Assembly: GCA_944325565.1 (NCBI GenBank)
Contig: CALVAT010000002.1
Location: 1-60,984, forward strand
Length of the DNA: 60,984 nucleotides
Direction of reading: 5' to 3'
From: Candidatus Gastranaerophilales bacterium
Lineage (GTDB): Bacteria; Cyanobacteriota; Vampirovibrionia; Gastranaerophilales; Gastranaerophilaceae
In this document: positions 17,211 to 27,328 of the stretch, in pieces
How positions within the stretch are numbered: the first letter of the stretch is position 1
How the letters are laid out: every line of letters starts with the position of its first letter
Position numbers and translations under genes: made by a program
The notes under the pieces: model-generated
The model's input: only the letters and a program-made list of their open reading frames with translations
Told to the model about the DNA's origin: nothing
Database searches by the model: none

Positions 17211-18493
17211 TATATTTGCTCCAAAGATTCCTTCATTTTATCTATTTCTAGCATGTGGTGCATTTTATTTGCTTTTGTACAGAGATATTTGTAGTTATAT
17301 TTGGTACATTCAGAATCCACATGCACTCTTTCTAGTATCTCAAGCCCATACCCTTCCAATCCAACAATTTTCTGTGGATTGTTTGTTATAAGTTTGAATT
17401 TTTTAAAGCCTAAATCAAGCAAAATTTGTGCTCCATCACCATAATCCCTTAAATCTGAGTTAAAACCAAGGGATAAGTTGGCCTGAATTGTATCTTCACC
17501 TTTATCCTGCAGAGCGTATGCTTTTATTTTGTTAACAATACCGATTCCGCGGCCTTCGTGGTTCATTAAATAAACTACAGCGCCTTTTCCGTAATTATCA
17601 ATCATTTTCATTGAATTTTGCAGCTGGCTGTTGCAGTCGCATCGTAAGCTATGGAAAGTATCACCTGTTAGACAGATGCTGTGCATTCTTACCAGAGGGA
17701 TTTTATCTGAACCATCGTCTTTTAGTAAAGCAACGTGTTCCTGTCCTGTTAATGCGTGCCTGTAGCCGATAAGCGTAAAGGTTCCGAATGCAGTAGGTAA
17801 ATTAACCTGAGCCTCTCTAACCATTAATTTTTCATTTTTAAGACGGTATGCTATAAGCTGTGCTACTGTAATAAATTTTAAATTATGTTTGTCAGCAAAT
17901 TTCTTCAAGTCATCACGTCTTGCCATTGAGCCGTCAGGATTAACTATTTCGCAGCAGACACCGGCATCTTTCAATCCTGCAAGTTTACACAAATCAACAG
18001 CAGCCTCTGTATGTCCAACCCTTTCTAAAACACCGCCTTGCTTTGCTATAAGCGGGAATATATGTCCCGGTTGTCTAAAGTCAGCCCCTGTAGAATTATC
18101 CTGAGCCATAAGCTTCAATGTTACGGAACGATCAAAAGCAGATACTCCGGTAGTAACGCCATATTTAGGGTCTGCATCAATACTTTGAGTAAATGCAGTA
18201 CCTTTTATGTCTGTATTATTTTTGACCATATAATCCAGGCCAAGCTTTCTCGCTCTAGATACACTTATCGGGGCACACAAAACGCCTTTAGCTTCTGTTA
18301 TCATAAAATTAACGTTTTCAGGTGTAGCATATTCTGCTGCACATATTAAATCGCCTTCATTCTCTCTTGATTCGTCATCAGCTATTATTACCATTGAGCC
18401 TTTTTTTATTGCTTCAATTGCATCTTCGACAGAATCAAATTTAAAATCTTTATCGTTATTGTATACTTTTTGTATATTTTCAAGTACAGACAT
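17210..18493 (-). CDS. ribBA: Bifunctional 3,4-dihydroxy-2-butanone-4-phosphate synthase / GTP cyclohydrolase II
   Basis: This makes both precursors of riboflavin. The N-terminal domain (about 18-215) has DDESRENEGDLICAAEYAT and the GHTEAAVDL region of RibB. The C-terminal domain (about 225-420) has the zinc-binding GDTFHSLRCDCNSQL and NHEGRGIGI of GTP cyclohydrolase II. Its 427 residues are typical of the fusion. It begins right after the ribE stop. ribD and ribH are not in the window. I saw no FMN riboswitch upstream of the operon. Confidence 0.96.
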   Translation of the reverse strand: MSVLENIQKVYNNDKDFKFDSVEDAIEAIKKGSMVIIADDESRENEGDLICAAEYATPENVNFMITEAKGVLCAPISVSRARKLGLDYMVKNNTDIKGTAFTQSIDADPKYGVTTGVSAFDRSVTLKLMAQDNSTGADFRQPGHIFPLIAKQGGVLERVGHTEAAVDLCKLAGLKDAGVCCEIVNPDGSMARRDDLKKFADKHNLKFITVAQLIAYRLKNEKLMVREAQVNLPTAFGTFTLIGYRHALTGQEHVALLKDDGSDKIPLVRMHSICLTGDTFHSLRCDCNSQLQNSMKMIDNYGKGAVVYLMNHEGRGIGIVNKIKAYALQDKGEDTIQANLSLGFNSDLRDYGDGAQILLDLGFKKFKLITNNPQKIVGLEGYGLEILERVHVDSECTKYNYKYLCTKANKMHHMLEIDKMKESLEQI

Positions 18494-19144
18494 TTAAAGA
18501 AACCCGTTTCTTTCTAATAAATCTATATCAATGGTAGTGGCTTTATTGCTATTATCGTTCGATAATAAATATTTTTCAACATATTTTGCAATTACATCTG
18601 TTTCAAGGTTAACTTTATCGCCTGTTTTTAAATATTTCAGGTTTGTATTAATAAAAGTGTGCGGAATAACAGCAACCTTGAAGATATTTTTATCAATATC
18701 TGAAACAGTAAGACTAATACCGTCTATTGTTACTGAACCTTTTTTTACAATCTGTTTTGTCAGATTCTCTTTTGCTTCAAATGCAAATATAGTTGTTTCA
18801 CCGTTTGTGTGTAGATTTTTAACAATCGCCGTTCCATCAACATGGCCGCTTACAATATGCCCGTCTAATCTGTCGCACAGGCGCAAAGTTCTCTCAAGAT
18901 TTACAGAAGATCCCGCAATCATAGATGCAAACGTTGTGACCTCAAGTGTCTCTGAGGATGCAAAAACTTTGAACCCTCGTGGTAATAATTCTGTCACAGT
19001 CTGGCAGGCACCATTAATAGCAACACTGTCACCTACTTTTAATCCATCAAGTAGCTTTTTACACTCAATGGTAAAATAAAGCGCATTGTGAGCTTTGTCT
19101 ATAGCAACTATTTTACCTATTTCTTCAACAAGACCTGTAAACAT
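18494..19144 (-). CDS. ribE: Riboflavin synthase, alpha chain
   Basis: This forms riboflavin by dismutation of two lumazines. The 216-residue protein has the internal duplication of the family. The first barrel starts MFTGLVEEIG with GDSVAINGACQTVTEL; the second starts at about 97 with HIVSGHVDGTA and GSVTIDGISLTV. The C-terminus is a longer-than-usual tail (KYLLSNDNSNKATTIDIDLLERNGFL). No clear ribosome site precedes the ATG. It is followed directly by ribBA and preceded by the FAD oxidoreductase gene, 29 bp away. Confidence 0.95.
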   Translation of the reverse strand: MFTGLVEEIGKIVAIDKAHNALYFTIECKKLLDGLKVGDSVAINGACQTVTELLPRGFKVFASSETLEVTTFASMIAGSSVNLERTLRLCDRLDGHIVSGHVDGTAIVKNLHTNGETTIFAFEAKENLTKQIVKKGSVTIDGISLTVSDIDKNIFKVAVIPHTFINTNLKYLKTGDKVNLETDVIAKYVEKYLLSNDNSNKATTIDIDLLERNGFL

Positions 19145-19173
19145 ATTTATACTTTATCATAAACACGATTGTA

Positions 19174-20448
19174 TTATTTTTTATCTATCAAATTAATAAC
19201 ATCTCTGGCTACAGCTTCACCCATTGAAAAACAGGAAGATTGTATTCTTAAAGCCGCTTGTGCTTCAAAATCAGCAGATACAATTCTACCGGCAATATAT
19301 AAGTTGTCATAGCCTGAAGCCTTTAGGCACTTGAGTGGCAACTCATAATCAACTTTTGTATGCTGAAGAGTATAGCCATCCTTATTATAAGAATGTATAT
19401 CAATAGGGTAATCCGCGTGTAAAACAGGATTATTATATGTTTTACCGCTTAAAATATCGTCTTTTGTATAAATTTTTTCCCCTTCAACTCTTCTTGATTC
19501 TCTTATGCCAATCATGTCCGCAATATTAGAGATATATGAGTTTTCAAACCCTGGAAAGTACTTTTTAAGAAAGCAATACAATCGCCAAATCTGCATTCTT
19601 CCAAGTGTTAAAGCTTTTGATGCCGCGAATGGATCAAGAGGGTCAATATCCTTGTCCAGCACTATTCTAGGGCAATTTAAAGAGATTGTACCGGGCATTC
19701 CAGGAATTGTAAATATCTGAAAATAGGCTGTATCCTGCTCTTTCAAGTCACCATTTTTAACAGCTTGCTCGAAAATCGGTCTAAGAGCCCAATTTTTGCT
19801 CATATCCCACGTACATGCAGTAGACAAATGAGTTTCTCCATTAACTTCGTATACAGAAGTAACATCCCTATCTTTATCTATTTCTAATAGCCATTGAGAA
19901 AAAGTTTTCATATCAATATTTGATATATGAAAACGCAATGTCATTGGTTGTCTTGAGTTTGGATTTTTTAAAATATTATTTTTTAAAATTTGTGAAAAAT
20001 TTCCGTCTCCAGTTGCGTCTACATAATATAACGAATCGATATATAATGATAACATTTTTGCTGAAATACAAATGGATTTAATGTGATTATTTTCTGTAAC
20101 AGCATCAACAATTTCAGTATTGTATAACACATCACATTTTACTCTTTCCAGCATACTGTCCAGCGCAATTTTAGAAAGTTCAGGATTAAACCATCCTCGA
20201 TTTCCGTCAGAATATGTAATCTGACCGTTATATTTTTTTAGCTCTTCAATAAAGTCATTATAAAATTCACAATTTATATTATTTGTATTAGACTTCATGA
20301 CGGGCATAACAAGGGCTGATGTCATAGTGCCGCCAAGGTGAATATTTTTTTCTATTATCAGAGTTTTCAATCCGTATTTTGCTCCGATATACCCAGCTGC
20401 TACACCGGCTGTTCCTCCGCCGCATACTGTTAACTCATACTGGTTCAT
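19174..20448 (-). CDS. FAD-dependent oxidoreductase (PF12831-like)
   Basis: This 424-residue flavoprotein has an N-terminal dinucleotide-binding motif CGGGTAGVAAGYIGAKYG (9-26), IIEKNIHLGGTMTS, a second FAD contact VDATGDGNFS, IGIRESRRVEGE (about 325) and a C-terminal NLYIAGRIVSADFEAQAALR. These fit the FAD_oxidored (PF12831) group, whose substrates are mostly unknown. It overlaps the MnmC-like gene by 14 bp, but it is not the DAO-type oxidase of bifunctional MnmC. Being co-transcribed with riboflavin synthesis suggests flavin supply and use are linked. Confidence 0.85.
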   Translation of the reverse strand: MNQYELTVCGGGTAGVAAGYIGAKYGLKTLIIEKNIHLGGTMTSALVMPVMKSNTNNINCEFYNDFIEELKKYNGQITYSDGNRGWFNPELSKIALDSMLERVKCDVLYNTEIVDAVTENNHIKSICISAKMLSLYIDSLYYVDATGDGNFSQILKNNILKNPNSRQPMTLRFHISNIDMKTFSQWLLEIDKDRDVTSVYEVNGETHLSTACTWDMSKNWALRPIFEQAVKNGDLKEQDTAYFQIFTIPGMPGTISLNCPRIVLDKDIDPLDPFAASKALTLGRMQIWRLYCFLKKYFPGFENSYISNIADMIGIRESRRVEGEKIYTKDDILSGKTYNNPVLHADYPIDIHSYNKDGYTLQHTKVDYELPLKCLKASGYDNLYIAGRIVSADFEAQAALRIQSSCFSMGEAVARDVINLIDKK

Positions 20449-21529
20449 ATATGTTCTCCATTTTATATTTTTTTATAAACTGACTTGAAGATTGCAACTT
20501 TGATTCAGCTTTTTCCTTGTTATAAAGATAAATTATTTCCTCGGCAGTAGAGTTTAAATTTTTATCTCTATAGTATATTCCTGCTTTTGTATGCATAAGC
20601 CCAATATCATAGTTGTCCAACTTATTTTTTATTAAATTATTATTAGGTGAGGCAATTGTACCACAATGTCTTTTATTGCAGTCAAATAACTTGCCTACGT
20701 AAAATCCAGCGTCGGTCATTGCGTGTCTGACAGCAGTAGAATTTGTGTAACTAACAAGCAGACTATCTTCACTGGCGAGTTTATAAAGCTGCATAAAAAA
20801 CTCGAGTGTCCATAGAGTTGGGAGTTTTGATGGGGTAAACGCGTCCAAAAATATAATATCGTATTTGTTTGATAACTTTTGAATAGTTGCTCTTGCGTCA
20901 TCAAAATACGGCTTTATTATAAAATTATTAAATTTAAAGGCTTTAGGAGGCTTTTTAATACGCTGCGATATACAATGATAATATATATTATGTAAAAACG
21001 AATTATTTTTATTCTGGGGCTTATAGTTATACCCAAAATAATAAAATTGTTTAACTAAATTCCTATAAAATGGCTCAAAAAATTTATAGTTATATTTATC
21101 TGACATTATAGATTTTATTGTATCTCTGTTATTATAAACTTCATTGATTAAAGATGCAGATAAGATATAAGAAACCTCTGGATAAGTATTAAATAAATTA
21201 TCTTTTATAAAAGGTGAAATTGTTACAAGATTTTTATCATATTCGAGAATATCTATTTTTATATTACCTTTATAATTTGTTTGCAGGATTTTTTTTAAGA
21301 ATGCTTTTGTGTTATAGCCTATGCCATAGCATATATCCAGGACTCTTATCTCCGGCTTACAATAATAATTATTGATAAAATCCAGCGGTGCAATAAACTT
21401 TTCCTCAGCCTCTTCAAGAGCCCCATATATGGAATGATAAACATCACCGACAATATTATTATATAATCCTGTCGATTTATCGGCTGTAAAAGTAAAATTG
21501 AAATAGTTATCTTTATAATCCATTTTCAT
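20435..21529 (-). CDS. MnmC-like (DUF752) SAM-dependent methyltransferase
   Basis: This 364-residue protein has features of the MnmC methyltransferase domain, which completes 5-methylaminomethyl-2-thiouridine in tRNA. They are TGLYNNIVGDVYHSIYGALEEAEEKFI near the start, the SAM-binding VLDICYGIGYNTKAFL (about 69-84), and IIFLDAFTPSKLPTLWTLEFF (about 228-248) followed by SYTNSTAVRHAMTDAGFYVGK. The C-terminal oxidase domain of enterobacterial MnmC is absent, as in many non-proteobacteria. An AT-rich insert lies at about 140-215. A TATAAT sits 6 nt before the ATG with no ribosome site, so the mRNA may be leaderless. Confidence 0.83.
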   Translation of the reverse strand: MKMDYKDNYFNFTFTADKSTGLYNNIVGDVYHSIYGALEEAEEKFIAPLDFINNYYCKPEIRVLDICYGIGYNTKAFLKKILQTNYKGNIKIDILEYDKNLVTISPFIKDNLFNTYPEVSYILSASLINEVYNNRDTIKSIMSDKYNYKFFEPFYRNLVKQFYYFGYNYKPQNKNNSFLHNIYYHCISQRIKKPPKAFKFNNFIIKPYFDDARATIQKLSNKYDIIFLDAFTPSKLPTLWTLEFFMQLYKLASEDSLLVSYTNSTAVRHAMTDAGFYVGKLFDCNKRHCGTIASPNNNLIKNKLDNYDIGLMHTKAGIYYRDKNLNSTAEEIIYLYNKEKAESKLQSSSQFIKKYKMENIYEPV

Positions 21530-21535
21530 AATACT

Positions 21536-21541
21536 ATTATA
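21536..21541 (-). promoter_or_regulatory. -10 box (TATAAT), leaderless start of the MnmC-like/riboflavin operon
   Basis: TATAAT, then AGTATT, then the ATG at 21529. The same 6-nt spacing occurs before the gene at 7134. No ribosome site is visible. Confidence 0.5.
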
Positions 21542-21577
21542 ATTTTATTGTTAAATTATAGCTAATTATTAATAATG

Positions 21578-21696
21578 TTATCAATATGTATCGCACCGAC
21601 ACACAATGATAATATTTTAAAAACATCTCAAATGATTATCGTTATATATCGACTCGTATTAATTGGATTAACCACAAATGTTATCGGTATATATCG
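21578..21696 (+). promoter_or_regulatory. Three tandem TATCR-N5-TATCG boxes
   Basis: Copies at 21578-21593 (TTATCAATATGTATCG), 21636-21651 (TTATCGTTATATATCG) and 21681-21696 (TTATCGGTATATATCG). Each has two TATCR half-sites 10 bp apart, the spacing of tandem-dimer response-regulator sites. They lie between the divergent MnmC-like and NarL-type regulator genes and could control either. Confidence 0.55.
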
Positions 21697-21827
21697 ATAA
21701 GTAATAAATAAGTTTTAAGTTTTAAAATTAAAAATTATGCTACTCATAAATTTTTTATGGTGATGTAGTTTCATTCAACTTTAATTATATTTTAATTAGA
21801 AAAATTCATGCGAGAGAGGAATTTGTT

Positions 21828-22490
21828 ATGAAATCAATATCACTTCTTATGGTTGAAGACCATAAGTTACTCAGAGTTGGTCTTAAATCGCTCTTTAATG
21901 AAACACAGGACATAAAGGTTATTGCTGAGGCGGAATGTGCTAAAGACGCTATAGATAAAGCAAGAGTAACAAAGCCGGATGTTATTCTTATGGATATAGG
22001 ACTGCCGGATATGTCTGGAATAGAGGCTACAAGAAGGATTTTGGCTAATAATCCAGAACAAAAAATTGTTATACTTACATCACATATAAATGAAAAGGAA
22101 GTAATGGATTCCCTTAGCGCGGGGGCCTATGCATATGTTATTAAGGATATTAACACCGAAATACTTCTTATGGTTATAAAAACAGTCAATGATGGCGCAA
22201 TCTGGCTTGACCCGCAAATTGTTCCGCTGATAAGGGATAAATCCTCTTGTTTTATTCCACAAAAACAGACATCTAGAGCTGCATTTCGTGCACAGCACGC
22301 CAATCTTACAGAAAGAGAGTATGAAGTTTTGAAACTTGTTGTAGATGGCCAGTCTAATGCAGAAATAGCCAATACACTTACTATAAGTGAACATACGGCT
22401 AAAGCTCATGTTTGTAATATTATACAAAAACTTGTTGTAGATGACAGGACTCAGGCTGCTGTTAAGGCTATAAAAGAGGGGTTAGTCTGA
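21828..22490 (+). CDS. NarL/FixJ-family response regulator (orphan)
   Basis: A receiver domain (1-120) has the acidic pocket Glu10/Asp11, phospho-acceptor Asp56 (VILMDIGLPD) and the AYAYVIKD lysine motif. A C-terminal LuxR-type helix-turn-helix (about 158-215: LTEREYEVLKLVVDGQSNAEIANTLTISEHTAKAHV) follows. Its 220 residues are normal. No histidine kinase is near, so its partner is elsewhere. A GAGAGAGGA ribosome site precedes the ATG. Repeated boxes upstream may be its own or another regulator's sites. The gene converges with etfA and overlaps it by 9 bp. Confidence 0.94.
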   Translation: MKSISLLMVEDHKLLRVGLKSLFNETQDIKVIAEAECAKDAIDKARVTKPDVILMDIGLPDMSGIEATRRILANNPEQKIVILTSHINEKEVMDSLSAGAYAYVIKDINTEILLMVIKTVNDGAIWLDPQIVPLIRDKSSCFIPQKQTSRAAFRAQHANLTEREYEVLKLVVDGQSNAEIANTLTISEHTAKAHVCNIIQKLVVDDRTQAAVKAIKEGLV

Positions 22491-23462
22491 TAATTTAGAC
22501 AACATATAGTTTATAACTTCCACAGCATCAGCAGGTATAGCAATATCTGCTGTATTCATAATTGGGGCATTTTTATCAATATTAACCGCTATTATTTTTT
22601 GTGCATTAGTTAGACCTATCATATGTTGAAGCGCTCCTGATATTCCAAATGCAATATACAGTTTTGGGGTCACAGAGTTTCCTGTTTGTCCAACCTGTAT
22701 ACTTTGTGGAGCCCATCCGAGTTCAACTGCGGCGCGAGAAGCCGCCGGTTTAGCGTTTAATAGTTCAGCAAGGCGGTATATAAGCTCAAAGTTCTCCTTA
22801 GATTTTAATCCTAAGCCCCCAGCAACTATAACATCAGCATTAGTCCAGTCTTCAGGTTGTTCTTTGTCCTCTGTTTTAAGAATTTCATATTTATAGAGCG
22901 TACTCGCAACATCAGCTACATTTGCATCAAAATAAGAGATTTCTGTGTGCAGCATTGGAATCTGCCTCAATTTAAATGCTCCCTGACGAACAGTTGCAAA
23001 GTTTGGCTTTGTTTTGGAAATAATTGTTGCCATCATTTTTCCGCCGTATGTAGGACGTGTCGCGAGTAATTTTCCATCAATATCAAGCTGCAAATCCGTG
23101 CAATCTGCTGTTAGCCCTATGTCCAACTTTGATGCAATCCTCGGTGCAAGTTCACGACCGCTTGAAGTCGCTCCCATTAAAAATACATCCGGTGAAATGT
23201 TACTTATTAATTGTGCAATGACATTTGAGTATGTGCAGACATTGTATGTTGAAAGCAGCGGATTTTGTATGACAAAAACGTTTTCTAATCCTAAATTTTT
23301 TAATTCAGGTAATACAGCCTCTATTGAGTATTCATCACCGACGATAACCCCGTAGACAGTTGAATCAGCAAAAAAATGCCTTACGTGAGATATAATTTCT
23401 TTTGAAACTCTCTCAATTACATTATTATTACTTTCAATATAAACAAGCGTTTTAGTCGTCAT
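22482..23462 (-). CDS. etfA: Electron transfer flavoprotein, alpha subunit
   Basis: The 326-residue alpha subunit binds FAD and, with EtfB, shuttles electrons between flavin dehydrogenases. The C-terminal FAD domain shows VAGGLGLKSKENFE, RAAVELGWAPQSIQVGQTG, VTPKLYIAFGISGALQHMIG and IIAVNIDKNAPIMNTADI. It is the last gene of a nadB-nadC-etfB-etfA operon and overlaps etfB by 11 bp. Whether this Etf is bifurcating cannot be decided by eye. Confidence 0.95.
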   Translation of the reverse strand: MTTKTLVYIESNNNVIERVSKEIISHVRHFFADSTVYGVIVGDEYSIEAVLPELKNLGLENVFVIQNPLLSTYNVCTYSNVIAQLISNISPDVFLMGATSSGRELAPRIASKLDIGLTADCTDLQLDIDGKLLATRPTYGGKMMATIISKTKPNFATVRQGAFKLRQIPMLHTEISYFDANVADVASTLYKYEILKTEDKEQPEDWTNADVIVAGGLGLKSKENFELIYRLAELLNAKPAASRAAVELGWAPQSIQVGQTGNSVTPKLYIAFGISGALQHMIGLTNAQKIIAVNIDKNAPIMNTADIAIPADAVEVINYMLSKLSD

Positions 23463-24255
23463 CGCGTTCCTTGCATTCTCTTATAATATCTAAAATACAA
23501 TCCACAACCTCATCAGTATTTTCTACTTCTACAAGTTTTGTATTACGTTCAATTTCTGGCCTAAAAGCTCTTTTAACCTGTGTTGGAGAACCAGCAAACC
23601 CTGTTTTTAACGTGTCCGCCATAATAGCATCGGCGCTTAATACATTTACCTCAGTAGAATTAGCCCTGATATAGCTATTTATATCCGGCAATATTTCCGC
23701 GTTTTTAATTGTTGTTGATATTAAAGCCGGGTGTTGAATTTTGATTTGCTGATTATAGGAGTTGGTTTCCTTAAACCAGATTGAATATTCATTATTTATA
23801 TCTTTAAGAGCGGTTACTCCTGTAATTTGCGGAATATTGAGTTTTTGAGCGAGGCTGGATGGTGTTTGAGCAGTATCACCGTCAACCGCCTGATATCCGC
23901 ATATTATCAAGTTAAAATCACTTAAATGAGTATTTATAAATTGCGACAAAACATAAGCTGTAGCAAGGGTATCAGAACCGGCAAATTTCTTATCACAGAG
24001 TAAAAATGCATTATCGCATCCCATTGCCAGGGCTTCTTTCAACGCCTCCTTTGCTTGAAGCGGTCCCATTGATACAGCTGTTATTTCACAATCATTCAAT
24101 AAAAACTTTACGTTTTTTGCCAACTGAATTGCGCCTATATCATACGGATTTATAACGGATTCAAGTCCTTCTCTTTGTATAGTATTGTGCTCCGTCCACC
24201 TGATATCATCAGTATCTGGCACCTGCTTTATAAATACTGCTATCTTAAAAGTCAT
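23452..24255 (-). CDS. etfB: Electron transfer flavoprotein, beta subunit
   Basis: The 267-residue beta subunit has the family pattern: KIAVFIKQVPDT at the start, NPYDIGAIQLA, MGPLQAKEALKEALAMGCDNAFLL, AGSDTLATAYVLSQF and YQAVDGDTAQTPSSLAQKL. The ATG follows the nadC stop directly (TAGATG), so translation is coupled. It forms a heterodimer with EtfA. The neighbouring flavoenzyme in the operon is NadB, making NadB a candidate electron donor, which is inference. Confidence 0.95.
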   Translation of the reverse strand: MTFKIAVFIKQVPDTDDIRWTEHNTIQREGLESVINPYDIGAIQLAKNVKFLLNDCEITAVSMGPLQAKEALKEALAMGCDNAFLLCDKKFAGSDTLATAYVLSQFINTHLSDFNLIICGYQAVDGDTAQTPSSLAQKLNIPQITGVTALKDINNEYSIWFKETNSYNQQIKIQHPALISTTIKNAEILPDINSYIRANSTEVNVLSADAIMADTLKTGFAGSPTQVKRAFRPEIERNTKLVEVENTDEVVDCILDIIRECKERDDD

Positions 24256-25078
24256 CTATAAAATATCCAATCCTAAGTCAATCACAGGAGCCTGCGCTAC
24301 AATTGCGCTCGTTGAAATAACATCAACCCCCGTAGATGCTATTTCATTTATTGTATTTATTTTAACATTGCCGCTCGCTTCTACAATAGCCCTCTTGTTG
24401 ATAAATTCAACACTTTTTTTCATCTCGTCAATTGACATATTATCAAGCATTATAATATCGCAACCAGCCTGTACAGCTTCTCGTACCTGCTCAAAAGTAT
24501 CACATTCTACCTCTATTTTGTGGGCATGAGATAAATTATTTTTTATTAATTCTACAGCTTTTGTAATAGAACCGGCATGCTTTATATGATTGTCTTTTAT
24601 CATGACACAGTCAGATAAATTAAATCTATGAAGTCTTGCCCCGCCTATCATAACTGCATATTTTTCAAACATTCTGAACCCTGGAGTGTTTTTCCGTGTA
24701 TCAGTAACTTTGGCAGTATAGGGAGCAATTGCGTCCTGATATTTTTTAGTTTGAGTAGCAATGCCACACATTCTTTGCATATAATTTAAAGCTGTGCGTT
24801 CAGCTGTTAATATCGCTCTTGCAGGGCCTTTTATTTGTGCTAGAGTGGTATTTTTTTCAACCCAAGCTCCGTCTTCATAAAAAGTATTAACTTTAACTTT
24901 ATCTGATAATATAGAAAAAACTAGTTTGAATACCTCGATGCCGCATACCACAGTATCCTCTCTAGTATTCAACTGTGCTGTAATTTCGTCAGTATCGCTG
25001 TATAAAAAATCAGTAGTAATATCACCAAAGCCTATATCTTCTTTAAGAGCATTTTTTATATGTTCTTCAACAATAAAA

Positions 25079-25101
<23 letters not shown>
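24256..25101 (-). CDS. nadC: Nicotinate-nucleotide pyrophosphorylase (quinolinate phosphoribosyltransferase)
   Basis: It turns quinolinate and PRPP into nicotinate mononucleotide in de novo NAD synthesis. The 281-residue protein shows EDIGFGDITTD, RTALNYMQRMCGIAT, the catalytic TRKNTPGFRMFEKYAVMIGG, HRFNLSDCVMIKDNH, EVECDTFEQ and MLDNMS. The start overlaps nadB by 23 bp. nadA (quinolinate synthase) is not in the window. Confidence 0.97.
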
Positions 25102-26725
<1,624 letters not shown>

Positions 26726-26980
26726 AATTTATCCCCTTTAATAGAATTTTAATACAAAAGGTTAAATTTTACTACTAATCTTATAGGGATATTACAATTA
26801 AAATTTGCATTTATAGATTTTTAGGGATATTCTAGTTTTACTGGAATATTTTAATGATGTTAATGCGTATCTGAAGTTTTTGTTAACTTTTGTTAATTAT
26901 CCGGTGTATAGCTAACAAATTTTTTTATATTTGGTTATTAAGCTATTGTAAACCACCTACATCTGTTTAACGGAGGGAAA
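26726..26980. promoter_or_regulatory. Divergent intergenic region, nadB and small Pro-rich gene
   Basis: It contains an imperfect palindrome at 26827-26849 (ATATTC-T-AGT, TTT, ACT-G-GAATAT) and a repeated AGGGATATT (26782 and 26822). Either could be an operator for nadB or the gene at 26981. No promoter can be fixed with confidence. Confidence 0.3.
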
Positions 26981-27169
26981 ATGATAAACCAACCTACTAC
27001 TTATGCACCCATGCCTCAGGCACCGGCAATGCCTCAAGCTCCACAATTTAACGCTATAAAAATAGATATTCAGGGTGCCACTGTCGGTACATCAGCACCT
27101 GTTATGCCGCAGCAGCCAGTTGTACCTCAACCCGAAAATGTTGGACAAAATGTAAATTATACAGCTTAA
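26981..27169 (+). CDS. Small proline/glutamine-rich protein with NAIKIDI motif
   Basis: This 62-residue protein is rich in Pro, Gln, Ala and Val (PMPQAPAMPQAPQ...). Its centre FNAIKIDIQGATV matches YNAIKINIVDPKV near the start of the next gene, so the two share a short module. It has no signal peptide. A GGAGGG ribosome site is close to the ATG and a strong terminator follows, so it is very probably a real monocistronic gene. The function is unknown. Confidence 0.7.
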   Translation: MINQPTTYAPMPQAPAMPQAPQFNAIKIDIQGATVGTSAPVMPQQPVVPQPENVGQNVNYTA

Positions 27170-27176
27170 ATAACAG

Positions 27177-27205
27177 GCAACCGTTTATCTTACGGTTGCT
27201 TTTTT
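27177..27205 (+). terminator. Terminator of the 62-residue protein gene
   Basis: GCAACCGT, a 7-nt loop, ACGGTTGC and six Ts, 8 bp after the stop codon. Confidence 0.9.
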
Positions 27206-27328
27206 AAACTTTTAAACAAATTTGTTAATGTTACAAATTATTAATCAAATAATTACAAAATAGCAATTTTAAATCTTCAGCAATATTTAATAATTAGCTA
27301 ATGAATTAAGTTAAATAAGGGGAAAAAA

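Noticed and set aside
19174..21529. Split bifunctional MnmC (methyltransferase plus oxidase)
   Set aside because: The FAD protein has PF12831-type motifs (IGIRESRRVEGE), not those of the DAO-type MnmC oxidase.
21530..21827. FMN riboswitch upstream of the riboflavin operon
   Set aside because: I saw none of the conserved RFN-element segments here or ahead of ribE; the operon start looks leaderless.
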